DNA of 64,000 bases, from positions 2,495,338 to 2,559,337 of the forward strand of contig VZQC01012261.1 of the NCBI GenBank assembly GCA_009823505.1, given 5' to 3'. The stretch is from Rhizomys pruinosus. Taxonomy: Eukaryota; Chordata; Mammalia; Rodentia; Spalacidae. Positions 27,890 through 54,335 of the stretch are shown here, piece by piece. The notes under the pieces are model-generated. The model had not been told where the DNA came from and searched no databases. It was given only the letters and a program-made list of their open reading frames with translations. The position numbers and the translations under genes are program-made. Within the stretch, counting starts at the first letter, position 1; the number at the start of each line of letters is the position of its first letter.

Positions 27890-28641
27890 TGTTTTTTCCA
27901 GTCTTTCTCAATATTCTCCATGTGAAAGTTGACTGTTTTGAGCAGAATTCACTCTTTCAGTCAGTCGTCGATACAGTCCTTTCTGTTGTGGTTGTGGTTC
28001 TTGTTTCCAATGCAATCATTACTCCCAGCTGCTTTGGACACAAGCTCAAGGGGCCATGGGTACAAGAAAGACGTACAACTAGGTAAATTGGCATTAGCAT
28101 CACAGATGAGGGATACGATGTTCATTGTTTGGGTTTTTTTTTTTCTAGGACTGTGTAACTTCACACTCCAGCATTATGTCCTCTAGCTCAGCCATTTTCC
28201 TGCAAGCTCATAATGTCATCGTTCTTTACTGCGCAATAGAACTCCATTGCGTAGATGTACCACATTTTCTTTAATCCACTCATAAGTTTTAGGGCATTTG
28301 GGTTTGGTCCAGCTCCTTGGTAGGTGAGCAGAGCTGAAATAAACACAGCCATTGCATTTATCTCTGCGGTGGGGTGAGTCCTTTCAGTGCACAGCTAGGA
28401 GTGGTATGGCTGGGTGGTGTGGCAAGTTCATTCCAAAAAAGTTTTTTCCAAGGGTTTCTCCACACTTGCTTTCCATAGTGGCGTGTATGAGTTTACATTC
28501 CCACCAGCATTGGATAGGTTCCTTTTCCCCTTTCCCCAAACTTCCCAGCACTTGTATCATTTGTTTTCTGTTGATCCTAGCCAGGCTTATTGAGTAAGAT
28601 GATATCTTAAAGTTGTTTTGTTTGCATTTCCTTAATGATTT

Positions 28642-28683
<42 letters not shown>

Positions 28684-31600
28684 CAGCCATCTCTAATTCC
28701 GCAATTGGGTGAGTCTCTGTTCAGCTCTTTGCTCCTCTAATCAAGTGGGTCATTTGTTTTCTTTTTTTTCGTTGTTTTGAGTATTTATATAGCTGGGAAA
28801 TCATGCTGTTTGTCATTTGTTTCTGTGGTGACAGTTTCCTCCCACCACGCTGTGGAGGTTTCCTCCCACTCTTTCTCTTCACTTCCTTGATTGTTTCTTT
28901 GGATGTAACAAAGCTTTTTGGTTTAAATGAGGTCCCAGTTGTCAACTGGCGACCTTAATTCTTGCGCAGACTGCTGTACTGATTTAGGAAGTCTTTTTCC
29001 TACCCTTGCCTTGTAGTCTGCTGCCAAATTTTTTCTTCTAATCACCTTCAGAGTTTGGGGTTTCACGTTTAGGGCTTTTATTCCCATCTGGATTGACGTT
29101 TGTACTGGACAAGAGGTAGGTGTTTAATTTCATTCTTCTACAGTGGTGATCCATTCTGCCAACACACTGCTGAAATGCTATCTTTTCTCCATTGGCGGCT
29201 ATCCTTGGCTCCCTCCCTTGTCAAATATGAGTTGGTGGAAATTGTATGTGCTCAGATTTGGAGAACTTTGGTTTTTGTGTGTTTCGCATGTTCAGCAGGG
29301 GACCGTGTTTGTGTGAGAAGTACCAGGCTGTGTTTTTATGACTCTTAGCCCCGGCGTATAGTTTGAAGTCTGTAGAGAGATCCCCCCTGTGTAGCTGTTT
29401 TTCCACCTCGGGGTTGTTTTGGCTAGTTGGGTCTTTTGTTTTCGTCCAAATGAAATTTAGGACTTTTTTTTTTCCCAAGCCTGTGAAAGAAAGCTTTGGG
29501 GCTTTTGATTGGAATTGTGTTACATCTAGACAAGAGTTTTGGTAAAATGGACATTTTTTTTTTTTATTTTATTTTTTTCAATCCATGATCATGGGAGGTT
29601 TTTACATCTTCTGATGATGTCTTCTTCATTTCCTTCTTCAGGGGTTGTAAAATTGTTTGTTGTAGAGATCTTTGGTGTCTTTGGTTAGTTTGTTTCCTAA
29701 GGTATTTTTGTGTTTCTGAGGCGATTGTGAATGGGAGGTCTCCTTGTATTCCTTCTTCAGTTGCTTGTTGTTGTGTAAAGAAAGCAATTGATTTTTTTTA
29801 GGTTTAATTTTTTGTACCTGCCACTTTGGCTGAAGCGGTTAATTTTTCTAGGAAGTTTTTCTGGTGGAGTTTTTTTAGCGTCCGTTAGGTAAACTTTCAT
29901 ATCATCAGCAAATAGGATTAGCTTGACTTCCTCTTTCCAGATTAGGTACGCCTTTAATAGACTTTTTTTTTTTTTTCCGTTTCCTTTCTTTTAATATAGT
30001 TTTTTCCTTTTCTTGCCTTAATTCTCTAGCAAGTGTTTCAAGCACTATATTTGAAGAGGATTGGTGACAGAGGCAGCCTTGAGAGTTCCTACCGTAAAGG
30101 TAATGTTTTTGTCATTTCCCTATTTAGGATATTTGGCTGTGGGTTTCCTGTATAGGGGCTCTTGATTACAGTGAGGAATGATCCCCCCAATACAAGTCCT
30201 TCTAGGACGTTAAGCATGAAGGGATTCTGATTTTGCCAAAGGCTTTTTCAACATCAATTGAAATGATGGGGTGAGTTTTTGTCTTTCATGTTCCAGTTAA
30301 TGTGTTTGTGATGTTTAATTGATTTTTGGTAATGTTGCACACATCCTGCTCGCTGGTCCTGCCTCCAGCTTGGGGTCGTGATGGGATGACTCTTGAATGT
30401 GAGTCCCTGTATGCTAAGCGATTTGCCAGTATCCGGTTTAGAATTTTTGCATCTGTTGTTCATCTGGAGCTAGGTCTCTCATTCTCCTTTATGTTGTCCT
30501 TTTTTTCCTAGGTTTTTGGTATCGGTGATGCTGGCTTCATATACAGGAATTTTTGGTATCCTTGCGCCTCTGTATTGTATCCTTCTAAACAGTTTTCAGT
30601 AATAAATGGTTGTTAGGTCTTTTTTGAAATGTTTTATAGAATTATGCTGTGAAACGGTTGGTCTGGGCCTGGGCTTTTTTTTAGTGTGTGAGAGGTTTCT
30701 TCTTATTACATCTTCAATTTCTACATGTATTATGGGGTCTGTTTTAGCTGGGTTCTCAAGTTCTTTGTTTAGTTTTGGTGATTCCCCCGGATTTCAGATA
30801 TTCATCCATTTCTTCTAAGGTTTCAAACTTGGTAGAGTCTAGGTTTCTTTGAAGTATTCCCATATGATTTTTCTGGATCTTTCCTTGTCTGTTGTGATAT
30901 TTCCCTTTCATTTTTTCATACAGATTGTATTGATTTGGAGGGGTTGTTCCTGCTTTCTTTGGTTAACTGGGCCAGAGGTTTATCTATCTTGTTTATTCTC
31001 TCAAAGAACCAACAGTTGGATTCAGGAATGTTTTGTATTGTTTTCTTGCGGATATTTCATTGATTTCTGCCTGATTTTTGTTATTTCTTCCCTTCCTGTC
31101 TGTTGCGGTTTAGGGTTCATCGGTATTGCCTCTCCCTCAAATGCTTTTAGCTGCATAGTTAATTCATTTAATTGTGCTCTTTTTCTGGTTTTTTCTAATT
31201 AAGGCACCCAGGGCTATAAACTTCCCCTCTTAGTACTGATAAGACGGCTTTTAAAGTGTCCCCATAGGTTTTGTTGTGTTTGTATTGTCATTGTCATTCA
31301 TTTCCAGGAATGCTTTTTAAGTTTCTCTTCTTTATCCTTCCGTAAACCCTGCAGTATTCAAGTGTTGTTGTTTATTCTCCATGTGGTCTTGTAGGCAGTA
31401 GGTCTTGTCCTGGTGTTGTTGAGCTTTAGTGCACTGTGGTCAGATAGAATGCAAGGAAATTATTTCAATCTTGTTCTTGTGTCCCAGTATGTGGTTGAAG
31501 TTTTTGAGAATGTTCTGTGGGGTGCTGAGTAGAAAGGTGTAGTCCTCATGGTATTAGGGTGGAATATTCGGTAGAGGTTTATGAGGTCCATTTGGTGTAT

Positions 31601-33660
31601 CATATCGTTTCAGTTCAGATGTCTCTATATTTATCCTTTGTCCCCTCTTGACCTATCTAATGGCTTAGTGTGGTATTGAAATCCCCACTATGAGTGTGCT
31701 AGGGTTAATCTTTGCCTTGTGGTCCTGGAGAAGGGTCTTTATAAATTTGTGGGCACCAGAATTTGGGGCCTATATATTCATAATTGTAAAATCTTCTTGT
31801 TGAATTGTTCCTATTATAAAATGTAATGGCCTTCTTTGTCTCCTTGAAGTTAGGAATGTATTTCTTGTAGACAAGCATTGATGGATTCTGTTTTCCTAAG
31901 ACAATGCTCATAGTCCTAATGGTCTTTTGATTGGGGAATTTAGTCGCTTAATATTAAGGTTATGACTGATAGGTTTGGTTTGTGTTGCTTCTTTTGCCTT
32001 TTTTATCCTTTTGTGGTTTGGGTTTAGGTTTCTACAACTGCAGTTATAGGCTTTTTGATTATTGATTCTCTTTCTAGGTGCCTGGGTATGGTTTCTCCTT
32101 TCTTCTGCATTTTGAATTGCTTCAAGTATCCGCTGAATGGTTGGTCTTCCGACCTGTATTCCTTTCAAGACGTGTTTTACGTCAGTGGAAGGTTTTCTCT
32201 CCCTTATACTATAATGACATTTTCTGGGTATAGAGTATAAACCTGGGTGGGCATCTATGTCTTTAACAATCGGGAATGCTTTGGCTCCAGGGTGCTTCCT
32301 TGCTTTCATAGTTTGCTTGAGAAGTCAGTTATAATTCTGGATAGGTTTCCCTTATAGGTCACTTGTTGTTTTTCTTCTTGTGGCTTAGGTTGTTGTCTCC
32401 TTGTTTTGGGTGTCTCGGCATTTTGTTTTTTTTTTTTTTTTTTATATTAGGTTTTATTTTCTGGATCTTGTTTTTTTGTTGATTCTATGTGCTTCTTGAT
32501 TCTTTTTATTGGTGTGTCATTTTTTTTAGTTTTGGGGAAGTTTTCATCTATTATGCTGTTTGGGATCTATCAATAGCAATTTATTCTTTCTTTGGATTCT
32601 TCTCCTTTCGTCTACTCCTATGATGCAGTAGGTTGTTTTTTTTTAGTGTTCATGTGTCCCATTTCCTTCCTGGATTTTTCCACTTTTTGTGTATTTTAAA
32701 TATTTGTCCATAATCTTTTCCTTAAGGTTTTTTTATTGTTCTGTGTTATAGCTTGCCACAGGTCTGATATTTTGTTCTGGCTTCCTCCATGTTCTTCGCG
32801 TCCCGAGGCCTTTTTTCCATTCTTTTCCTTCCTTGGATTGGATGATGTTTTATTTCCTTTTTTCATTCCTCTTCTGATTTCTTTAGTAATTTCTCGTCTT
32901 TTTTTTTGGAGCTTCTCAATCTCTTCCTGGTAGCTCTTTGCTTCGTTGGTTGGTTTCTTTATCTTTTCCAGGAACATGGGATGTTTCAGTGTTCCAGTTC
33001 CTTCTGGAGTTTGTCATTCTCTCTCTCTAGGTCCTTCTTGAGTTCTTCATTCTCTTTTCTTAGTTCTTTGATTTGCTCTTTATGATGTTGTAGTTCTTTA
33101 AATATGTTCCCAATTGTGTTTCTGATATCTGTGTCCTGGGCCATCCCCAGAGGGATCCCAGTGTAGGAATCTTCCACAGGGTTGGTAGAGCTTGATGCAG
33201 GATTATCCTGTCCCTTTCCGGTGTTGTCTCTTCTTCGTGTTCCTGGCATATGAGCTTTTCCTTGCCTGTATTCCAATGTAAGTCCTAAATCCCTCTTTGC
33301 TGTGTTGAAGGCTTGCTTTGCTTGCCTCCTTCAGATGCCTTCTGAAGGGGGGGCGGGGGTGGGCTGTGGATGGGCTCTTTAGCCTGTGCCCTGGCACCTG
33401 CACTTGCCTCAGCTGGTCTTGGGAGATCTCAGATCTGAAGACTCACACAACCCTACCTTTTATATCAGCTGGGAGGAGAACTCCGCCCCTACAGCCACAA
33501 AAGCCAATTAAACCAAAGACAACTGGATTAACATATTAACTATATTAAGTCAATCAACAATCAGCCTTGCTGAAGCACCCTGCTGCTGCATACCTACCTG
33601 TGCTTGCCTCAGCTGGTCTTTGGAGATTCTCAGATTGTTTTCTGACCCTGAGTCCCAGGT
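27890..33660 (-). mobile_element. Nearly full-length degenerate L1 retrotransposon
   Basis: Reading right to left: a 5' UTR with two related units (33401 and 33597 onwards); an ORF1 remnant (about 33276-32150) with a charged coiled-coil-like stretch (KELRKENEELKKDLE type) broken by frameshifts; an ORF2 start near 31990 with LNSPIKR; endonuclease and reverse-transcriptase remnants; and an ORF2 end near 28150. Part of the 3' UTR remains to 27897. Many stops and a 42-nt T run (28642-28683) make it non-functional. The antisense frames within it are shadows. Confidence 0.88.
28642..28683. repeat. Poly-T tract inside the L1
   Basis: Uninterrupted T run interrupting the ORF2 remnant. Confidence 0.95.
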
Positions 33661-33673
33661 GAATGAATCAAGC

Positions 33674-33722
33674 AACACACACACATACACACACACATAC
33701 ACACACACGCACACACACACTC
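33674..33722. repeat. (CA)n microsatellite
   Basis: Interrupted CA repeats just outside the L1 5' end. Confidence 0.95.
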
Positions 33723-33986
33723 ACAGAAAACCTGTCCACAGGGGTGCACACACATCTATTTAGAGAGTATTTGGCCCAGCTCTACTTATCCCTTTTCTGT
33801 TTTTATTCCTATTACACCTGTTCCCCCATCCCTCTTTTTATACAGTGATCCATTTCCTCGGTATTGTTAGGTTATTTGATACTTTGATAAAAGTGCTTTG
33901 AAATATGTTCAGGGTTTACTCAATAAAGATTATAATGTTATAATATTTGGTAGGAACCATCAAATGCAGATTGACTCTGACTTTAA

Positions 33987-34123
33987 TTTTTTTTGACAGG
34001 GTCTCCCTAGTCCCAGCCCACCTGAATGTCACTATGTGGACCAGGCTGACCTTGATCTCACAGAGATCTGCCTGCCTGTGCCTCCTGAGGGCTGGGATTA
34101 AAGGTGTGCGCCACCACGGCCGG
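33987..34123 (-). mobile_element. B1 SINE with target-site duplication
   Basis: GACAGGGTCTCCCTAGTCCC to GTGCGCCACCACGGCCGG. CTCTGACTTT occurs at 33975-33984 and 34124-34133. Confidence 0.85.
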
Positions 34124-34133
34124 CTCTGACTTT

Positions 34134-34392
34134 GTTTTATTTATTTATTTATTTTTGACACAGGGCCTCCCTGTAGCCCCAGCTGGCCTGAAACTCACTC
34201 TGTAGGCCAGGCCAGCCTTGCACTCACAGAGATCCACCTGCCTCTGTCTCCCAAGTGCTAGGATTAAAGGTATGCACCACCACGCCCAGCTTAAAGATGG
34301 TTCTTAGCCGTCTTGTGGGTGCTGGGAATTGAACCCGGGTCCTCTGCAAGAGCAGTCAGTGCTTTTAACTGCTGAGTCATCTCTCCAACCCC
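34134..34392 (-). mobile_element. Chimeric SINE: B2 head fused to B1
   Basis: Sense order is a B2 head (34392 to about 34291: GGGGTTGGAGAGATGACTCA, B box GGTTCAATTCCC) joined directly to a complete B1 (to about 34150) with an A-rich tail. CTGACTTT lies on both sides (34126-34133, 34393-34400), so it inserted as one unit. The same junction recurs at 43483. Confidence 0.75.
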
Positions 34393-34407
34393 CTGACTTT
34401 AATTTTT

Positions 34408-35054
34408 GAGCAATGTTTTAGGAACGCCAGGATTTCCAGTCCTAGATGGGCTGTGTGACTTGTTAAGCACCACAGGGTAACTCAGAGCTCATCACTGTTC
34501 TGTCCCTGTACTAATTCTGAAGGTGCCACGTCAGTATAGAGTGATTGTCACAAAAGGAATGATGTTTGCTTGTATTAAGAGATCGATGACATATTCACTG
34601 CCCGCAAAATAGTGTAAAGGCAGTAAGCTGGATTTCGTTGTGTAGAAATGTGCAGTGTTTCCTTTTAGTTACTGGGTTTAAAGTTCTAGATAGTCTTCAG
34701 TTTTAAACCTGGGTCTGTCCATGACCATGCAGTGGTTTTCACACTAGGGCTCTGATCATAAAGAGAAAAGTACAGACAGTGGAAAGAGGGGTAGACGTTG
34801 ACTTTGAGCATACAGCCTGCCATGTGTGTTTCAGGAGGATGAACCCCTCCACTGAGTTTCAGTAACTGAAGATTCTAAAGATGGAAAAATGCACGATGCC
34901 ACAAGGGATACTGTCTTCAGTAGGAAAGATGACAGACATCAGAGGACTGAGAAGGAAAACTGGACGCCTTCTGGTCCCCAGCAGTTGTTCAGTACCACTC
35001 TGCTGGATTTTAAGTGTGTGCTAGAAAAACAGATGCACAGAAATTTCAGTTCCT
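34408..35054. other. Spacer downstream of the Adh1-like gene
   Basis: No repeat or gene recognised between the chimeric SINE and the Adh1-like polyadenylation site. Confidence 0.5.
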
Positions 35055-35073
35055 TGTGGGAAGCTTCGAGTGC

Positions 35074-35079
35074 TTTATT
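35074..35079 (-). promoter_or_regulatory. AATAAA polyadenylation signal of the Adh1-like gene
   Basis: Canonical hexamer on the minus strand, 138-143 nt after the stop codon. It is the first AATAAA downstream of the coding end. Confidence 0.75.
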
Positions 35080-35138
35080 GACTTTCCTTCTAAAGAACAA
35101 AATAAACCTTGCTAGGTGGGTGGTGCTACAGATTCCTT

Positions 35139-35200
35139 GGGGAGGGGAAATCAGGAACTGCTGCAAGGGGAGGGGAAATCAGGAACTGCTGCAAGGGGAG
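35139..35200. repeat. 28-bp tandem duplication in the 3' UTR
   Basis: Two exact copies of a unit beginning GGGGAGGGGAAATC (plus strand), plus the first nucleotides of a third copy. Confidence 0.9.
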
Positions 35201-35216
35201 GCGTCTGTGTAGAGTC

Positions 35217-50209
<14,993 letters not shown>

Positions 50210-50340
50210 GCTGTCTGTTCTCTCTGCAGGCTGGGATCCTGCTTGGTCCCTGTACCCTTCGTCCCTTGTCCAATGCAGTGGGCAAAGAATGCATGCATGT
50301 TTTGTTTGCTCCAGTGTCAGCTGATTCCCCACGTGACCTA
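50210..50340 (-). promoter_or_regulatory. Promoter and 5' UTR of the Adh1-like gene
   Basis: Upstream of the start codon the minus strand contains a palindromic E-box CACGTG at 50330-50335. It overlaps AGGTCA, a nuclear-receptor half-site. A CTTTGCCCA block aligns with the neighbouring ADH promoter at the same spacing. The TATA position (50288-50295) reads CATGCATT rather than TATAAATA. No ATG lies in the roughly 70 bp upstream of the start codon. USF binding to CACGTG in class I ADH promoters is established knowledge; use here is inferred. Confidence 0.55.
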
Positions 50341-50344
50341 GCTC

Positions 50345-50890
50345 TCTAAGCCACTATCAATTTATTCTCACACCAAGGGAAGTTAAAATAAAGGGCACTG
50401 ACTTATCTTGGACAACCTTGTCTGGTAATATGCCAGTTACACAGATTTATTTCCATTCAATTCAACAGTTCTTTACACACCTGCCTCCTCTGTCAGTTCT
50501 TCCCCCTTTCAGTTGTACTCAGCTTAGTTGTCCTTTTTCTACAGGAGGCTGCAACGTACACTCCACATGGTGCAGTGGATAAAGAGGAAGAGTGAGGAAG
50601 CAGGACACATGGAGGGGGCCAGGAAGAAATTTTTTGTCGGGGAGAGGAATGTTTGCTCTAGCACTCTTCTCTTCAAGGCAGAGGCGCAGGCACTCAGCCT
50701 GTCAGAGCAGAGGTCCTGAGGCCCCTGGCGTTTCTGTTTACACACACTACCAGCCAGCACAGATTGAGCATCTGTGGCTGTCATGGAACTGGTCCAGGAG
50801 GTGGCAGTCGTGAGTAAGAGATGACCTCTACTTCTGTCAAGAGCAGATGGTGTTGCCCACTCTGGAACCACATAGACCCTCGTCCTTTCA
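50345..50890. other. Upstream flank of the Adh1-like gene, no recognised repeat
   Basis: Open frames here on both strands show no family resemblance; treated as non-coding. Confidence 0.5.
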
Positions 50891-50894
50891 GCGG

Positions 50895-51040
50895 TGAAGA
50901 TGTGGATGTATTATTAACTCTTCTTTGCCTTAGTTTTCTTATCTGTAAGATGAAGATGAATAAAGAACAACTTCAAAGACTGTGGTGAAAAAATAAAATA
51001 ATCGATGCAAAGTGCTTATCATGGGGCCTCATAGGGAGGG
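50895..51040 (+). mobile_element. MIR fragment
   Basis: CTTTGCCTTAGTTTTCTTAT, CTGTAAGATGAAGATGA and TGCAAAGTGCTTATCATGG follow MIR order. Confidence 0.7.
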
Positions 51041-51390
51041 GTGGGCAATGAGTAGCTACAGTGATTCTCCATAAAGATGAGCTCACAGTGTACCAGGAAA
51101 AAAGCATGTGGGAAAGCATGTCAGACTATGTGCTCAGTACCATGAGAAACGGGGATCATTCAATTGAAAGACTCAGAGGAGGTTTAAAGAGCAGATACTT
51201 GAGTTAGAGACTTAAGAATGATTGTTTTAGCAAGATGACCCTGACATTTCCATTGTCCTTTGATATTTTCAGCTCAGGAGAGAAAAAAAAGTTTGATTTT
51301 TTAAGTTAAATCTCAAGTCTTCTACTTACACTAGAGGGTCATAGTGCATGCCATTACTTAATTCGATATAGCCAGTAAAAATATACATGT

Positions 51391-51517
51391 AGCCTGGCTT
51401 AGTGGCACACGCCTTTAATCCTAGAACTTGGGAGGCAGAGGCAGGAAGATCTTTATGAGTTCAAGGCCAGCCTGGTCTACAGAGAGAGTTCAGGGAAACC
51501 CTGTCTTGAAAAGACAC

Positions 51518-51559
<42 letters not shown>

Positions 51560-51560
51560 G
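51391..51560 (+). mobile_element. B1 SINE with (GATA)n tail
   Basis: GCCTGGCTTAGTGGCACACG through AACCCTGTCTTGAAAAGAC, then about 10 GATA units (51518-51559). Confidence 0.93.
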
Positions 51561-51889
51561 CCCTGTCCATTTCTCTAGGGTTGTTAAGGGAACAATAATA
51601 TTGTCTGTCTCCAACCTTAATTTGCAGGCATAGATGATCAACTGGGGGGGTCACATGATTCCCTAGTAAGCATCTCTTCTTCAGGAGAATGGCTATCAGT
51701 CTTTCCCACCCGCTTTTATTTGTGATGATCTGGGTGGTAGCCAGGTGTGAACTGGGTCTAATCTATGTGAAAGACTCTGAATTACCGGACTTCATAGTAA
51801 TGGACAGATAACAGAAGTTATTTGAAATTTTAATAATTTGGTGGTTTATTTCTGAGGCACAAATTTGCAAGAAGTTAATGGATACCTAT

Positions 51890-52060
51890 TATGTTTCTAA
51901 AACTCTAGTGAGTTTTTTTTTCCTAAGTATCCCAGCTGATCTTAAGAGCAACATTACAAGGAGGGTTATCACAACCCATTTTACAGATGAGCTAGGAGAG
52001 GTTCAGAGATTCCCTAAACATCCTAAAACAAAATTATTGTCTTCTAGAATTGAACTATGT
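51890..52060 (-). mobile_element. MIR fragment
   Basis: ACAACCCATTTTACAGATGA, AGGAGAGGTTCAGAGATTCC and CTAGAATTGAACTATG match antisense MIR. Confidence 0.7.
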
Positions 52061-52445
52061 GCAGGCTAATGTTAGGGAGAATTTTACTGTATGAAAATAG
52101 CAGGCAATTTGCTAGAACATCAAAGGACAGGTAGGCGGGGTTTCTTGAACAAATATTGGGGGCTAATAGACTATCCTCTCTGTCACCTTCTCTCAGAATG
52201 AGCTTTGGCTGTAGTGTTTCTGTCTTTTAACTAGAGTTTCTCTGTCACTCAGGTGGGTCAGTTGTCCAGCCTGGGTTTGATGTCTAGCTCTGAAACATTC
52301 AGTTAAAACCAGAGGATTGAGATAATTCTAGTGAAGAAAACCACACCATCTCCCAAGATGCCACAGAGCTGGTAACTGGACAAGCTAGGCTCCTTAGACA
52401 CACACATGCTATTTATATTGTTTCAGCAAAAGGATGTGGAGCAGT

Positions 52446-52495
52446 CCTTTTAAACATTTAAAATATTCACTGTTTAAACATTTAAAATATTCAGC
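52446..52495. repeat. 24-bp tandem duplication
   Basis: TTTAAACATTTAAAATATTC occurs twice in tandem. Confidence 0.85.
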
Positions 52496-52499
52496 TGTT

Positions 52500-53095
52500 T
52501 ACACACAAAAGGAACCTCCATATTTTATAAAGCTGAAAAATAAAACACAGCTGGCAAGAAGTTCAGAAATCATCTTTTTGTCGGTCAAAGGTTTCAGGAA
52601 AGTAATGTGGTTCATATTTACTTGAAAGATACTTGGAAAAGAAAAGGGTATTTAAACTTTTATGTACACAAAGAGTCAAACAGTCTTCAACTATCACCAG
52701 TTAAGGCAGGACAAGGCACAAAGATTCTAGTTACAGAAGTAATGTCCTTAAAGACAAATCCATCACCATAAATCAAGGATGTATTTAACATTTTTCTTTG
52801 ATACTGAAGCCAAAATTGATGAGAAAGAAAAAAATGATCTTTCCCCCCCAAGTTTAGAAATATATTGCCAACTTTGATCCTTTTTGGTAAAGAACATGAA
52901 TAAAATCTTGGAGCTATTTGCCTACAGACATCACTGAAAGATCTTAGAAATAATCATAGAAATAATCTATAAAACAAAACCTGTACAAATCCTTGGTAGC
53001 TTCCTCTGAAGGTCAACTTAAAAGATTGATGTGTTTATCAGAAGACTGTAGAGTAACATGAAAAAGGTTTATGCACACATTTGTCTTTTTAAAAA
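52500..53095. other. Upstream flank, nothing recognised
   Basis: AT-rich; no repeat or gene identified. Confidence 0.5.
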
Positions 53096-53097
53096 TA

Positions 53098-53300
53098 TTT
53101 AAAAATGTTTATGTGTATGAGTGTATTGCCTATATATAAATAGCTGCATCCATGTTGTGCAGTGGAGGACAGGTGGGGGTGTTGGATCCCATGGAACTGG
53201 AGTTACAGATGGTTGTTAGCCACAATGTGGGTGATGGGATTTGAACTCGAGTCTTTGCAAGAACAGTGCTCTTAACCACTGAGCCATCTCTCCAGCTCCC
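53098..53300 (-). mobile_element. B2-type SINE, diverged
   Basis: TTATGTGTATGAGTGTATTG through GAGCCATCTCTCCAGCTCC. Confidence 0.9.
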
Positions 53301-53937
53301 CACAATTGTCTTTAAGATTATATAGGGACTTTAATATAATGCAAATGATACAAATTCCACAGTTGTAACAATACAGAAATACAACATTATAATACACATG
53401 TAAGGTACAATCTGTACACTGAAGTTGTTGTATAAGAATAAATGATACTTTTTCATAGGCTAGTACTAGGTTCATGGACCATCACATTATATCACTAAAT
53501 ACAACCAAAGTTCACCAGGCGATAGTTTTTATGAAGTGCTTTATTTCTTGGGTGAATGAAGCCTTATACAGAAAGACCCTGCCTGTGTTTTTGTTTTGAA
53601 AGTCGCCCCCTCCTCAGTTTCTCCTGCTAGCTTTAAAGTTTTGGCTCTTATATTAAGACCTTTGATCCATTTTGAATTGATTTTTTGTACACAGTGAGAG
53701 ATAGGAATCTAGTTTAATTCTGCATGTGGATTTCCAGTTTCCCCAGCACCATTAGCATAAGAGGCTGCTTCTGTGTTTCATTTTCCCCAGTGTATGCTTT
53801 TCTCGACTTTGTGGAAAGTTCAGCTGACTGTAGCTATGTCAGTGTGAAAAACACTGCTTTAACTTCAGGGGGAATAAGAGATAGTTTGTTCTGGAGCCAA
53901 ATCATAGCCTGGGAACACAAATTTAGGTTTCCCCAAA

Positions 53938-54335
53938 ATTTTTTAATAGGTTTATTTATTTTTATTTTTTTATCAAATCTAGACCTGTGTCCCCCCCCCA
54001 ATCCCCCACCCCACCAGAGCTCATGCATTCTGCCAAACATGCTTTTCATCTCTTTCTCAGTCTTTCTCAATATTCTCCATGAGGAAGTTGACTGTTTTGA
54101 GCAGAAGTTCACTGTTTCAGTCAGTTCTTCGATGCAGTCCTTTCTGTTGTTGTTGTTGTTATTGTTGTTGTTGTTGTTTCCAATATGCATCACTCCCAGC
54201 TGCTTTGGACAAAAGCTCAAGGGGCCGTGCATAAGAAATACTTACAACTAGGTAATTGGCACTAGCATCCACAGATGAGGGATACCATTCGTCATTTGTT
54301 TTTCTGGGACTGTCCCAGAAAAACAAACGATGAAT
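53938..54335 (-). mobile_element. Young 5'-truncated L1 with terminal hairpin
   Basis: Antisense L1 3' UTR (CATGCATTCTGCCAAACATG, TGACTGTTTTGAGCAGAAG, a GTTGTTGTTG tract). GGTTTCCCCAAA flanks it (53926-53937, 54336-54347). Its 5' end carries a 27-bp inverted repeat (54284-54310 and 54312-54338, two mismatches, 1-nt spacer). Confidence 0.85.

Larger units (their letters stand above)
35055..35216 (-). other. 3' UTR of the Adh1-like gene with polyadenylation signal
   Basis: A short 3' UTR of about 160 nt. AATAAA on the minus strand lies at 35074-35079. The UTR contains an exact tandem duplication of 28 bp (35139-35166 and 35167-35194). The cleavage point is estimated at 10-20 nt past the signal. 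Confidence 0.7.

Noticed and set aside
53724..54251. 175-codon plus-strand open frame
   Set aside because: Antisense reading through two L1 fragments.
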